Shown: positions 43,551 to 56,265, counted from the first letter of the stretch. The stretch is DNA of 64,000 bases from Dermanyssus gallinae (GCA_003439945.1 QVRM01006840.1:28501-92500); one strand, 5' to 3'. Made by a program: numbers and translations. The notes: a model not told the origin generated them from the sequence alone.

Positions 43551-46091
43551 ATTTCACAGTGAAGAAGAAACAGTCAATACGGTTAAAACATCAGCATTTC
43601 AATCATCCATCATTCGTTGTCGTCAACGATACTAATCAGAACGATACAACCAACAACAGGAGAGCAACGATATACGCAGGTACGAATTGCAGGTACCGAA
43701 ATATAATTAAAACATTTTTTAGGAAAAAGAAAAAAAAACACATACAAACAATAGTAAAACCAACAACTCTGTTAATTTCACATTGGAAGGAGCCATATGA
43801 CACCAGTGGATAAATACATATCCGCGGTATGCCTCGGTCCGGTATCCATAGTAGCCCTCGTTCAACACATAACATAATGTTATAGCTGTGGCCGTTAGTG
43901 TAGTCGGGTGCTTCGGAATGGAGACGCTACATCCTGCAGGTAATGCTTTTCATTGCAAAGAATACTTACGTAGACATCGGGAACTTTATTTTTGCATAAC
44001 CTTGAACGCCGCTATATATATATATATATGATTTTTCCGTGTAATACGTTATGTTTACGTTACACATATATCACAAAATATTAGCTAAGCTAATATGCCT
44101 AGCTGGCGTGTACTGTGACTATCTCGTGTCCGTGGCCAAGATCACTTCAAAAGTGTGCCCGGAACAGATATCAGCTTAACAAAGTGCCGACTTTGCGGAT
44201 CAGCTGCTTGGTACGAACGCCAGGAGCACCTAAAGTTTCAAACCCGAGAGGGCAGTGGGGATACCCGATTAATGAGTCTCTGGTGATTTTCTAAATTATA
44301 AATTAAGGAAATCACCAGAGATTTCCCTAATCTCTGGTGATTCACCATTCCGCCGTAATCTTTGCAAAACGTATGTTGAGATATTTAGAAAGCCACATAG
44401 CGAATTGCTTCTTTTTAAATAATTTGATAATTTACGATTTACCCTACACGTTAATAAAGATCTATAGATATAACTCAATAATGCACTGTCTTTATTAAGA
44501 TAAGACTTGTATACAGCTAAAATGTAAAAAAAAAACATTTAATAACATCAAGAAAATTCAAGAAAATAAATACCAAGATTATCATACAATTAAATAAAGT
44601 GTCAACATATATTGTATTAGTAATGATTTCTGCACATTAACTAACTCCGTGATATGAATGCAAAAGTCGTCAAGCCCGTGGGTTACAACTACCCAAGGTC
44701 TCTCACGAATATATAGAAGTTGTTGGCATCTAGAAACTAATCCTGTGTTCCGCCATGCTTGGAAACGACACCATAAGAAACCATGACAGTGGATCTGCGT
44801 GGTTTTGCGTTCACCCAAGTTCACGTTCAGGACTACTTCTAACTCGTCTGCTAGATATGTTCTTGCCCTTGTTTATTAATTGCCTGTGTTACACAAAGCC
44901 ACATTATTGAATCAGTAAAGGTGCCTTCTATACTACCGGTAGTTGAACTAGTAGTACACGGTACAGTACAGAACTAGAACACAGAACCACGATGTGGGCC
45001 GTCCTAAAAAAATCACGTCGGAGAGGTTCTTCAACACCATTAGGTGCATAGTGGTTTTTAAAAGCACCGAGCGTGCGTGCATCTTTCACACAAAGGATCG
45101 ATCTCGCCAAAATTACCTAACAGGTCATTTGATGGCTTTAAAATTATGTCGCGCTCTTACAAACTAGTCGTGTGTTGGCAAGCCGACTTATCAGTGATTT
45201 CAGTGAATGTGTGACATTATCAGTCACTAGTCGATGTGTGATATGCATAATTATTCGTCTAATACTCATCTCCTACTGAATTGAATTCATCCGTGAGTTG
45301 AAGTCACCAAGTCGTTCCATCTAATACGTGGGAGCATGCATCGGATTATGCGCGCGCCCATTAAGTCAAATGCCAAGCGAAGAGTTCGTTTAAATACACG
45401 GTCAGACTTGGCCTCTGCCTTCGGTTTTCATTCCGTGGGTTGTTAAAGCCAATACCCAATAGCCAAAAGCAACTAATTGGCAATTAGTAAGTTGTTGTAT
45501 CTCAGGTCTTGGTTTGGACAGCGGCTCGGTTTTCTCGGTCCAACAGTAGAAGTAGTCTCTTGAGGGCACCTTAGCCCGAAGCACCATGTTTTAGCACAAC
45601 GCATTTGTTCGGTGAGAGGAACATGCCATTTTCTCAATACCAGCTTTAACACCGAGTGTGTGTCCACAGGAAATACATCGCACAAAAAAATTCACACGAG
45701 AGAAAACGTTTGCTTACGCCCAAAACGTGTAAGCGTTTCAAGGGGGAAGAGCCAACTCTCTCGGGCACCCCAGAAAGAACTATGTATCTCGTAAAAACGT
45801 GGCGATCGTCACATGCAGGACCAGAAGTGAGAGGCACTGGAAATATCCAGGTTTCCGACCCCTCGACGGACTTTTTATCTTTATTTTTTCATTCCGACAC
45901 AAACGTTTCGAATGGTACTGTATGCGGCCTCTTCCACCTCCATAAAATCATCTCAACAGCCGGTGCAACGAAAAGTAAATTCCAATAAAAAAATCGACTT
46001 GATCTGCTTTCGCTCTTCTAACGAAAGGAGTTAAGCAATAGAGGAACTTTTAAGCTCGGAATTGGTTAATCCGTTGGTGAGCAGTTTTGGT

Positions 46092-46120
<29 letters not shown>
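43551..46120. other. Gene-poor interval upstream of the DRAM-like gene
   Basis: Contains the start side of the DRAM-like gene, three copies of a 12-mer at 44277-44342, a scrap of transposon family T near 44379-44410 (ATATTTAGAAAGCCACATAG) and an (AT)n at 46098-46128. A frame near 45690-45790 has one zinc-finger-like linker (HKKIHTRE) but nothing more. No gene supported. Confidence 0.4.
44277..44342. repeat. 12-mer in plus, minus, plus order
   Basis: TCTCTGGTGATT at 44277-44288, its complement at 44310-44321, and TCTCTGGTGATT again at 44331-44342. The middle copy can pair with either flank, giving two mutually exclusive hairpins. Confidence 0.85.
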
Positions 46121-46124
<4 letters not shown>

Positions 46125-46131
<7 letters not shown>

Positions 46132-46560
46132 GGCCCTCCTAGAAATATTTAGAAAGCCACATAGAAAATTGTAGAGCTTGTTAAAATTACTATTTTGTCA
46201 ATGCAACAGGGTCTCTGAAAAGTCTTGTTTCGGAGTGAGAGTGATATTACTAAAATCAATGAATCAATTGGCGTTGTTGCCCAATAGTTGGGCGTGAAAG
46301 CTAATACTTAATTTTTGCAAATTCTCTTCCAAACGACCATGTCGCATCTTCTGGTCAGCGTTATATGTTCTTCAGAAGAAGCAGAATTTTCTCTCACGAA
46401 CACGGCAATGTGCTTAGCTTCTGTGCGGGAATATCTGGTTGTTTCGCAGTTGCATATTTTGTGCTCCTATGTCGGCCAACAGCACCAGTGTCACGAATTT
46501 TAGTAGTATTACTCTCACTCCGAAACAAGATTTCTTTTAGGTCCCTCGTATATCGAGAGG
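46125..46560. mobile_element. Deletion derivative of transposon family T
   Basis: The left end ATATTTAGAAAGCCACATAG ... CGGAGTGAGAGTG (46147-46242) is mirrored at 46513-46535 (CTCTCACTCCGAAACAAGAT). The interior (CAAACGACCATGTCGCATCT, TATGTTCTTCAGAAGAA, TTTTGTGCTCCTATG) matches 55975-56110. About 430 bp, no transposase. Abuts (AT)n at 46098-46128. Confidence 0.72.
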
Positions 46561-48734
46561 GTCACAGTGATTCTAACGTATAGCATAGTCCGACGGATCA
46601 ATGAAAAAGGCACGCGTAAATCGAGTTCAAAGACCTGTTTCAATTTTGTATCCCTCGTTTTAATGCATCCTGCAAACTGCCGGAAGATCGTGGTCCATTA
46701 AGTAACACTGTTACCTCAAACGTATATACGTGATACGTAGGATTGGAGCAACCGATTCACCAGGAAACGATGCCGTCACGACGGAATACACGAAGCAACG
46801 TTGATGTCACGTTGCGCGCTGACGAGAATGATTTTGTTCCATAATTATCACACACACATTTATAAAGTCGGTGTCAAGAATGCAGGTTTCTGCATTATAT
46901 ATATATATATATATATATATATAACTAGCGCGTATAGGCGAACATAACACTGGCAGTGTAAATCGAAATCGAGAAAATGCCTTCTCTTCGACGACATAAC
47001 AGCTCCATTCGCCGACAGCAAATAGCCTAGCTGCAGAAACGACGTGAATCACTTGTACCATGATTATTGCCGAGGAGCGCGAATCGTGACCGGTCGCAAG
47101 TATCAAAGGTGGTTCCTAAGTGTCTATGTAACTAAATAAAAAAAACAACAGTTTTATTAAGAAACGTAACAATAGCCTTATTTGTTGGCTGCTTTATAGG
47201 TGCTCCAACTCGGACGGACATGAACATTGAACAACAGCCTCTAAGAGGAATTCACTACGATCTTGGGAAATGACGGCTATCCAGGTAACTTGTACCATAA
47301 GCGGCAATCCAGGTCTGTTTGCATGTGTCTGCCTAACAGGGCTCCGTAGCCCACGACTACAGCGTCCAATGCGTTAGACGGCTTCCACCAGTTTACCGGT
47401 TGCCGATATAGATATACACCGAGATACACACACACACGAAAAAGATACACGAGAGAGAACATGAGGCGGAGGCAGAGGATGTGCTTACCCATCTTCGCCC
47501 TCCACTGGGCCGTTCGGTTGAGGTTGAAAAGCTGCTAGAACTTTGACTGAGATATGACATGGCTCAACTAATCCGATCAAAGCAAGATCGAACCTTCAAT
47601 AGGCGATCCGCTAGTCACGTTTCTACGACTTCGCACTATCTGATCGTAGCCCGTCTACAAATCAAAACATACAGTTTGGCCCAAAGCATTAGGTGAAGGC
47701 AAAATCGCGGGAAATTTTAAATGACTAAAGACGTTTGGCCGGCAAACATACACAGTTAAAGGTAAAGAGTAACGAAGTCTGAACTCATAATAATGTTCGT
47801 CTGAAGGACCTTTAGAATCTCAGAGACAAAGGGACGCAATTTAAGGCGTTAGACGAAGGCGCAAAGGGTCCATAGGAAGAAAGAGAGAGAGAAAGTGGAA
47901 AGACAAGAACGTTTTAGGCTATAATAAACAAGCGTGTAAATCCGAAGGAAACAGCCCAATTACACGATAGGTTACTAGTCATCCGATACACCTGTGTTGA
48001 TTGCACGTGTCCAACAATAAATTTACGCCACTATTGTCAGAGTGTTTCATTGGTGTCAGTGAAGAACCTTTTTTAAGCGCATTCCAGTGCCTTGAGATGG
48101 GCGCGGAAGCAAAAATCTCAACGTCGTGACTGAGGTGTGCCCATTTAGACAAACAGGTGAAACGGAACTGAGACCGGTAAGACGGTGTAACGGCGCTTCA
48201 GCGACTTCAGCGCTATGAACTCCCTATTTTAATTACTAGGTAGATGACACCGACATGATTGTCTCGATAGCCAGTGATGATTAAGAACAACGTACCAATA
48301 CCCTTCCTAAAACAGGTGAGCGTAGATTATTTGTCTACCTCCTTAAATATGCAAAGTTAATACTATCGGCTGTAAACTAACGAATGTAAATTACTTTGGG
48401 GCTTTGCAGTTAAAAATAGGCTCATCATATTGCTTAACGGAGCCTTTAAAGCTCATTTTTGAGTGTTCACGCAACAGTGTTGAATCTCCTCAAACCGAAA
48501 ACAGATACAGAAGAAAGGGTTCAAAACGCACAGTGGGAACTGTCGCTTTGTGTCTCAAGGCGACAGTTTTCATTGTGCTTGTTCAGCACAGCAGTGTTCC
48601 ATTGCTTGTATCAAATTTTTAAAATACTGAGCGCCAGACCCATTATTAATTGATATTACAATTTTATATAATTGTTCTTATTCTAAAACTATTTCGTTTT
48701 TTGTTTTCTTTTATTTTTAACGCCAATAATCTGT
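46561..48734. other. Gene-poor interval
   Basis: (AT)n at 46898-46922. A minus-strand frame at 47277-47492 ends in WWKPSNALDAVVVGYGALLG and WYKLPG, which look protein-like, but no splice context or family supports it. Confidence 0.35.
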
Positions 48735-48890
48735 TTGGCACGTTCCATCACGGATTTGTGCCTCGACGCCGCTCTGCGCGCACGCGAAAGTTAGAAATGA
48801 TAAACGATTGGGCCATGTGCAGAAACGCCAACTAGGGGTTTCATTGTGTATACTTCAACCAGAAAGTTGGCTTTGTTAGATAATCATAGA
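48735..48890 (+). pseudogene. Reverse transcriptase fragment (LINE)
   Basis: Reads HHGFVPRRRSARTRKLEMINDW, then FNQKVGFVR in a shifted frame after a stop. This matches the QHGF..RS...L....W....N...V..VYFD.. core of Jockey/CR1-type reverse transcriptases. Less than 60 codons remain. Confidence 0.6.
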
Positions 48891-48899
48891 CTTGTGGTT

Positions 48900-49639
48900 G
48901 GCAAGATGAAGACGTCCCAGGCCCGACAAACTTGCGAAAGTCCTGTCTCTTTTTTGCACAATTCCTAGAACTCTTAGTGAGCCACGACTGGCACTGTCTT
49001 GTGTCCTTTAGGAGAGCTGCGTCTCTCCACTGCTCAACACAATATTTTTTTACACATCAAATATTATATGCGGTCAGTTGTTAAATACATTTTGTACTCT
49101 GACGATTATAAGATATATTGTACCTTGAACTGTCGGCATCAGTCGTTGGGATAGAGGTCTCCGTTCCAGGGTGTCTAATTCCAAGATATAGTTTTCCCGA
49201 TCTAGACTATTGGCTCAGCAGGTCAACACTGCCAACCGCAAATGTCACGCGAGACTGGTTGTGTCAATCGTGGCGCATCTCCTCTGCACATTTCAGAGAT
49301 CGAGTAAAATCTAGATCTGTATTTGTAGACATGTTCTTCCGTTGTTCCATCATTAAATATCAAAATGTGTATATTCTTTTGTGTAAATCAATGATATTGT
49401 CTAGATTTTTCAATTGCGTACCCGTCTTGCTTTTTTGTTTTTGTTTAGAGGAGTAACTGGAAAGTGGTGTTCGCAAAGACTGGCACCACTGTAGGAAACT
49501 CTCTGCAAGTGTGCGCCGTTGGTGTGGGGCTTCAACCCACTACAAGCCAGTCGTCTCCACATCCCCCAACGACTTGTAACTAGCTGTGCAAGTACTTCAA
49601 ACAATCGGGGGAAGACGGGGGTAAACCTACTCGTAGCTG
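48900..49639. other. Gene-poor interval
   Basis: No gene recognised. May include more decayed LINE sequence flanking the fragments at 48735 and 49640. Confidence 0.3.
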
Positions 49640-49920
49640 AGTTATTTTCCGGGTGCCTGAGGGGTGCGCATAATGCGGGGCTTGTTTGGCTTAGATTTTG
49701 ACGCTAATATGTCTTTAAAAATATTCGTCGCTTCATGCCACTGGGGCAGAGACTTATGCATCGAGTCGAGGCGCGCTGCCTTGCCCGTGCTGTACACATC
49801 AGAATCGTTCTGTTGTGGGGTGTCCTCGAGTCCACCGCCACATTGGGTGCACGTGGGGTATTTCTCACCCCTCTGAAGCCCATATTTGTGCAAACGGGCG
49901 GTGATGAAGGGCATTCAGAA
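49640..49920 (-). pseudogene. LINE pol C-terminal fragment
   Basis: The minus-strand frame includes ARLHKYGLQRGEKYPTCTQC, then GGGLEDTPQ, matching the L...G......C..C....ET..H segment at the end of R1-like pol proteins. The downstream part has lost the expected histidine and cysteine. Confidence 0.55.
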
Positions 49921-50155
49921 AAGATTCATGGAAAAGCTTTGTTAAAGATGTGATATTGACCCGAATGCTGTTAAACTTACGGCGAACTATTTAAGAACAA
50001 CTTGCTTCTTTGATGTTCGTATAAACAATCGTAAAAGCCCAATAATGTTAGTACCTAAGGGTATCGCAAGAATCGAAGTTATCGATAATTTTTGCCTAGG
50101 CTGTACCTAGAGGCTTCGCAGGCTTTGTTTGCATCTCGCACGCTTTATCCTGCGT

Positions 50156-50241
50156 CTTTTTGAAGTGCTTCGAAGGTTTTTTGAAGTGCTTCGAAGATTA
50201 GAAAAACCGTTGGCACAAGTGTATAATATCTCATGGGGAGG
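50156..50241 (+). pseudogene. Mariner transposase 3' scrap
   Basis: TTTTTGAAGTGCTTCGAAG is present twice in tandem, followed by the last codons of the mariner transposase (RRLEKPLAQVYNISWG). It breaks off exactly before the final codons and is 500 bp upstream of mariner copy 2. An isolated mariner end with CGAGGTGTGTTCAAAAAGTA is at about 50570-50600. Confidence 0.75.
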
Positions 50242-50745
50242 GCGGAAGCTAACCAGTTAACGGTTGACGGATGTAGAACGTAGCACAACTAACACTAAGA
50301 GAGTCGGTCGACACATTTTGGGGACACGGAGAGGGTTTGTATGCCAACGGATAGATGCTGAGGGTAGCCGTCAGCGCCCCGTAATCATTTATGCAAAGTA
50401 AATAACTTTATTCTTTATTATAAATAAATCGTTTGAGTTATATTATTTAGTTCAATAACCGAATTGATTGACGGCTAGTCCTTAATCAACTTTCTTAAAA
50501 TTGTTTTTAAGTTTAATAATCTGAGGGTAAGATAATGGTTCATCTAAACGCATGCTTAATATATATATACGAGGTGTGTTCAAAAAGTATCGCGACTACT
50601 TTTCATATAGTACTACAATTCCTTTAAAAACCGAAAATCTACAATGCTGCTAACCCGAGTGTTATTGACCAACAATTAAATTCTGCCACCCCATCAGTAA
50701 TCTTCTTAAACAGTATGCACGCGGACATATATATATATATATATA

Positions 50746-52059
50746 CGGTGTGTTCAAAACGTATCGCGACTTTTGAATTTTCGCGGGTTACGTATATTCG
50801 AATTTCGATTTTTTGTGGCGTTATGTTGGTACTCATGTCTCTCACTTATGCCGACAAGCTCGGCCATTTTGAATGTTCACTTAATTGTTGACAGCTGCTT
50901 TGCTTGCACGTGTTTTGGATCGTCTTCGATTTTACCTATTCAAAAAAATTGATCAAAGAACCTGTATCAAATTTTGTGTGAAAAACGAAATTAAGTGCGC
51001 GGATGCATTCCGAATGTTGACTGTGGCATACGGAGAAGCTACCTTGGACCGAAGCAACGTTTATCGGTGGTACAAAATGTTCTCAGAAGGCCGAGAAGAT
51101 GTGAACGACGAAGAGCGTGCCGGACGCCCGAGCACTTCAACAACAGACGAAAAAATTAATGAAGTGGAGAAAATGGTATTGGCCAATCGTCGAATCACCG
51201 TTAGAGAAGTTGCTGAGGACCTAAACATATCGATTGGCTCGTGCCATTCGATTTTATCAATGATTTGGGCATGAGACGGGTCGCCGCGAAATTCGTACCA
51301 AAATTGCTCAATTGCGACCAAAAACAGCATCGCATGAACATTGCTAATGAGATGTTGGACTCTGTCCGCGACGACCCAAATTTGCTCCAGAGGGTCATAA
51401 CTGGTGACGAATCGTGGGTTTATGGTTATGACGTGGAAACCAAAGCTCAATCATCTCAATGGAAGCTGCCGCACGAACCAAGACCGAAAAAAGCGCGCCA
51501 AGTTCGGTCGAATGTGAAAGTTTTGCTGACAGTTTTCTTCGATTGCAGGGGCGTGGTGCATCATGAGTTCTTGCCACAGGGTAGAACGGTCAATAAGGAA
51601 TATTACCTGCAAGTTATGCGCAATTTGCGCGAAGCAATCCGCCAGAAACGCCCGGATTTGTGGAAGAACAAAAATTGGCTTTTGCACCACGATAACGCCC
51701 CTGCTCACACATCGTTGCTTGTGCGCGAGTTTTTGGCCAAAAACAACACACTAATGATGCCGCAGCCACCGTATTCCCCAGATCTGGCCCCCTGTGACTT
51801 TTTCTTGTTCCCTAAACTGAAGAGGCCCATGAAAGGACGACGTTACGCTACGCTTGACGAGATAAAGACGGCATCGAAGGAGGAGCTGAACAAGATAAAA
51901 AAATGGTTTTTTGAAGTGCTTCGAAGATTTGAAAAACCGTTGGCACAAGTGTATAATATCTCATGGGGATTACTTTGAAGGGGACAAAATAGATATTCAT
52001 GAATAAATGAATAATTTTTGAAAAAACACAAAAGTCGCGATACTTTTGAACACACCTCG
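50746..52059 (+). mobile_element. Mariner element, copy 2, defective
   Basis: Same family as 272-1590, opposite orientation. The left end reads CGGTGTGTTCAAAACGTATC (two bases lost, one changed) and the right end GATACTTTTGAACACACCTC (one T lost). It is inserted between (AT)n tracts at about 50728-50745 and 52060-52084. Confidence 0.92.
50948..51978 (+). pseudogene. Mariner transposase with lost start and frameshift
   Basis: Nearly identical to the 343-aa protein of copy 1. The start codon is ATT (50948) instead of ATG. One T is missing from a T5 run at about 51250, ending the first frame at 51274; the remainder continues in another frame to the stop at 51978. All three catalytic aspartates survive in the second frame. 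Other differences are few: Q to H in LPHEP, L to R in NLREA, L to F in RRFEK and F to L in the last residue. The copies therefore diverged recently. Confidence 0.92.
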
Positions 52060-52084
52060 TATATATATATATATATATATATAT

Positions 52085-52359
52085 TACGCTCTGACAACCA
52101 CATTTTAGACGCTCGTAATGGGCTAAATCGCCTGTGACACAATATCGTATAAATGCATCTATCGTCATCGTAGTTTTCGTACTGGATTTATATAGGCTTT
52201 CTCCAGCAGAGGTATGTAGCAGCAGGGCAATGACAACCACGTCCAACAAATACAACCAGCAGTGCCGGGACTCGAACTTGCGATTGTTTTGCTAACCACG
52301 GTTGCCATGGCAACGGCCCGTTTCGAACAGTGCGTTAGCCGCCTAAGCCACCGCTGCTA

Positions 52360-52362
<3 letters not shown>
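52085..52362 (-). mobile_element. tRNA-related SINE-like element, family C
   Basis: Minus strand: a head with box A-like GGTGGCTTAGGCGGCTAAC (near 52350) and box B AGTTCGAGTCCCGGC (near 52270), separated by a longer than usual insert that includes GGTTGCCATGGCAACC, then about 170 bp of body ending at (AT)n. Single copy in this window, so the SINE status is inferred from the promoter boxes. Confidence 0.55.
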
Positions 52363-52394
<32 letters not shown>

Positions 52395-52398
<4 letters not shown>

Positions 52399-53941
52399 CA
52401 GTTATCTGTTTAATTTGAATACATTGTAAATATATATTTTTATAATATTAATAACAATTCACCATACCAGTGGATCTAAAGATAACGAAAGTAAAGATAG
52501 CTAAGTACCATACAGACCGTGAGTCCTGGTCTGCATAGTATTTTGCTATCTATGGCTAAGCTCAAGGAAACAGTACTGCGACAACCCCCCCTCCCCCCCC
52601 TTCCTACAAGGGGCTGAGAGGACGGCTAGATTTTAGGGGATTTGTGAGCCCCACACGACCGTGCCTTTGACAACGACGCCGGGTGGGCATCATGCATTTT
52701 CCCAGTTAATCTCTAATAAAAAATACATTCATACATTCAGCGAGACATCAATGACGGGCATGCAGTCAGTAAAGCAGCTGCTTTAAAAACGTTCGAAACA
52801 CATGGAGCCAGATTGAAATGGTTGAGAGTTGAAGTACCCACACAGCCTGCCCAAAAAAGCACAATCAATTGCTTCCATCCTTCTGTTTATAGTTAGTTGA
52901 TTTACTCAAACCTCAAGCTAACAGTCGGCCTAGCCAAGAAACATAAAATTCTCCTAAAAATATGAGCATGAGTTGCAACGATTTCAAGACACAAGTAGCT
53001 CGCGGAGCCTGGCCGATTCAGCTAGCGACGATCTATAAAGCTATCGGCTAGAATTTCGTATAGTCGACACACAGGGGTCGCGCTGCTCCCTCCCTCTCGT
53101 AAGATGCACAAAGCCTATGCACGACCAATCATTCAATCGATAGCCGCCGTTCGGTAAGGTTACGGCTAAGGGGCGGTGAGCCTCCTTCCCAACTGGGGGG
53201 TAAATATATGTTAAAGCGAGAGAAGCGAGGCGTATCTAATGAATCGATGATTTCCGAATCGCAAAGCATACTGTTTCTCTCTCTCCCTCTCCACATACAA
53301 CCAAATCAAAACTATATATAGTAATAGATTTATTAAGAATGCAAATGGAGCTACAATTGTCTCCCGCAAACGTGTGCACTAGGATATTACTCGTATAGAC
53401 CAAATCAAATATATGTATACTCATTCATTTTTTAATTTAGCTTGCCATTCATACACCAGGCCAAGACTCCACCCATTGTTAGCACGAGTACCATGCGACC
53501 AACATAAAATTACGTTAAAGCTGACACGGACAGAAGACTACCGATATACCGCTTCTGCTGGTGCTGCTGCGAATTACTTGTGACGACTACAGAAACGTTC
53601 TTTGTTGTTATCATCCTGGAGCATTAACAGTGCTACCAGCCTGAACTCACGATATTAACAGTGATGGAACTGCTCGTCACCGTTGTACGCTACAAATCTT
53701 TACCAGTGACCTTAACGCGGCAGGGCAGCGTTTCCTGGCAGATCATTTGTACATATGAGCGCGGGTCATTCGTCGTCGGGAGGTTAAAGACAGTTAAATT
53801 CGCTCGTATATTCAGTAAGGTAATTTTTCTTACCTCGAGGTTCCCTAGTTTTTTTTGAAGAGATCAAGAAATTGAAAGAGAAGACTATTTCGAGAAAAAC
53901 ATTTTTTGATTGTTGCTTTTCACTAGAGATGCTCGTTCACA
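52395..53941. other. Gene-free stretch
   Basis: A C-rich run at 52583-52602 and (CT)n near 53275-53290. No gene recognised. Confidence 0.35.
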
Positions 53942-54218
53942 TCAAGTATAGTGCGGCATGCGCATCCAGATGTTTTCATCGGTGGATAGCTTGTTGTCAG
54001 GAAGCAGACCCTGCGCCCGGCGCAAATACTTGCCACGAAAGGCGTAGTTGGATGGCAAGTCGTACAGTTCGCGCTTTGAAGCGTTGAGTTGTAATCCAGA
54101 CACCGAAATCAATAACATTTTCCACATCACCAATGGCGGAATTAGCATTACCGCTAATAGTTCCATCGTCTAAGAACCACGGCTTGAATTCCGACTCCAA
54201 GCGTAAACCAATTGACAA
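53942..54218 (-). pseudogene. Reverse transcriptase fragment with FLDDG box
   Basis: The minus-strand frame at about 54120-54215 reads ESEFKPWFLDDGTISGNANS and then IGDVENVI. After a frameshift it continues SGLQLNASKRELYDLP. This is the catalytic YxDD/FLDDG region of a non-LTR reverse transcriptase followed by GLQLN.SK.E. No flanking domains remain. Confidence 0.65.
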
Positions 54219-54412
54219 ATCGCTTTCGATGTAATGCCAAAGTAATACCGAGCCTGGGGGGGTGGGGAGGAATCCGGGTTTAGTGGGTTTGCGAGTCTCA
54301 CACTAGTCACGCAGGCTGCTAGTGGCGCATGTGCATCATGCATTACCGAAACCTCCCAGAACAAAAAAAAAAAAAATTGACAAATCGCAAGGCAGAAAAG
54401 GGCCGGGCCGCA

Positions 54413-54460
54413 AGGGTCCCCTTCCTGTATCCTACATTTTGGGTATAGGAAGGGGACCCT
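54413..54460. repeat. 14-bp perfect inverted repeat
   Basis: AGGGTCCCCTTCCT (54413-54426) and its complement (54447-54460), with a further imperfect extension toward the loop. Confidence 0.8.
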
Positions 54461-54856
54461 GTACGATTTCTTTCTCCCCCCCGCCCCAAGAGATTGAAGA
54501 GATTGGACGGGCTTCTGGACATCTGGTAGACTGCGAGGTACATTGCTAAAACATTTGATCTGACAGCGTAAAGAATCACATCCCTTCTCAGGGAATTAAA
54601 GACATTTTAAAAATCGAGTTCTTTCGACACCTTAATTGATACCGAGCTCATATTTACAAAGGGTTGCCGACTGCTATCGGGCGGAGACCGCCGTTTTGCG
54701 TGCGCCCTAGGACTAAGTTAAGCACTGACCCGTGGTTGCGCAGTCATTAAGGTTGTCCGAAGGGCATGTGCGTGCAGATATAAACGACCCACTCCATCAG
54801 GTAAATTACTCTCCATAGATCTATAAGCACACATAACTATTTATTATCTATAGTAG

Positions 54857-55680
54857 GTGCTCGAGTGTGCCTCCGCGAACCATTCGGCAGATTCGGTAGC
54901 ACGAACACCAGCTATGAAAGAGCGCATCCTTCAGACAGTAGCCGATCGTTCTTCAGCAGGCGCGATGGAATTGGCCCGAAAAGTTTGTGCGAGCCGCTGT
55001 ACCGTCTACAGGGTACTAAGAAGTGAACGACTGCATCCGTACCGCAGCAAGTTCTGCTAGGTCCGGATCACGAGCGCCGGGTTGTCAACTGGAGGTTCTT
55101 GCGGCAAGTAGAAGCTAATACGAAAGTCCCTGCCTTTGTGCTTTTCACCGAGGAAGCTTGCCGTACACAAGACAGTGTGTTCGACAGGATCATCACCCAT
55201 TATTGGACAAGTGAAAACCTGCATGTGATTTACCGCGTGAACGCCAAAGGCGTTTCTTTGTGGACGTGTGATTGGCATGGTTAAAAGCTACCTGATAGGC
55301 CCGCACATACTTCCCAACCGTTGGATGGAGAAGCGCACCATACAGTCCTGAATGAAACGTTGCCAGGGCTGTTGGAAGGTGTTTGCGAGACCATGTCGGA
55401 GCACGTCGGAGCGCCATCGCAGTCCATTGCTGCAGCGTGCGATCATTTCACCGTGACCTTAGAGAACCATTGGATTGGCCGGGGCGGGTCGATCGTTTGG
55501 CCAGCGCGATTGCCCGAGTTAACAAGTCTTCCGAGGCCAGAGTTCTTTGAAGTCACCTAAAGGCACTCGTCTACGAGATTCTGGTCGAGCCACGTGAAGA
55601 TCTGGTCAACAGGATAAACATAGCTGCTGAGGTCGTTCAAGCAATGCCTGGCATATTCGCCGAGGCAACTACTGTAAAAT
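54857..55680 (+). pseudogene. Tc1/mariner-like transposase relic (family T parent)
   Basis: The N-terminal part is open: RTPAMKERILQTVADRSSAG, then ARKVCASRCTVYRVLRSERL, a helix-turn-helix DNA-binding region. A stop follows (55060). Decayed catalytic pieces follow: VLFTEEACRTQDSVFDRIIT (first acidic region), RIGRGG-like WIGRGGSIVWPARLPELTSL (third acidic region, with the expected SPD changed to LPE), then KALVYEILVEPREDLVNRI across a frameshift. This matches the DDE transposases common in ants and ticks that carry RW.GRGG and WP.RSPDL. At least three lesions make it inactive. Confidence 0.75.
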
Positions 55681-56265
55681 AATAAATAGTTGTAGGTGCT
55701 TCTAGAGCTATGACGAGTGATTTATCCGATGGAGTAGGTCATTTATGGATGCACTCAATCTCGACATGCCCTCTGGAACGCCTCTTTACTACGCAACCAC
55801 GGAACGAATCGCCATAGATTTGGTACCAAAATGATCGCCATTAATTTAATACCAAATTAAAATGTGCATTTGCCTGGATGTGTTTGAGTGACTGTAAGTG
55901 CTCGTAGGATTATAAGTTTGATGCATTGGTTGTAAGAGCTAATAATAAAACTTTAATGTCTGTAAATTATCTTCAAAACGACCGCGTCACATCTTTTATT
56001 CATGTTCGTATGTTCTTCAGAGGAATTTCACGAACACAAAGCTGTGCTTATTTTATGTATAGGATAACTGTTTGTCTACATTTTCGTACATTTTGTGCTC
56101 CTATTACGAGCAACAATACCAGTCTCAAAAATTATATTCATTTCAATCTCACTCCCAAACAGGATTTCTCAGAGGCGATGAGCCATTGAAAAAAAATTGC
56201 TTTAACGAGCTCTACGATTCCCCACATGGCTTTTCAAAAATATCCTGTACACCCTGTATATACAT
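55681..56265 (+). mobile_element. 3' part and terminal repeat of transposon family T
   Basis: Sequence shared block by block with the deletion derivatives at 13990-14850 and 46125-46560: GTGCTTCTAGAGCTATGACG, CGACCGCGTCACATCTTTTA, TTTTGTGCTCCTATTACGAG, CAATCTCACTCCCAAACAGG and GAGCTCTACGATTCCCCACA, ending near TGTACACCCTGTATATA (56245-56261). The matching left end was not identified. Confidence 0.65.

Noticed and set aside
45612..45990. C2H2 zinc-finger gene
   Set aside because: Only one linker-like HKKIHTRE and a scattered CPK-like stretch in a second frame; the paired cysteines and histidines are not present.
47277..47492. Terminal exon of a membrane protein
   Set aside because: The residues look plausible, but there is no acceptor site, no family match and no adjoining exon.
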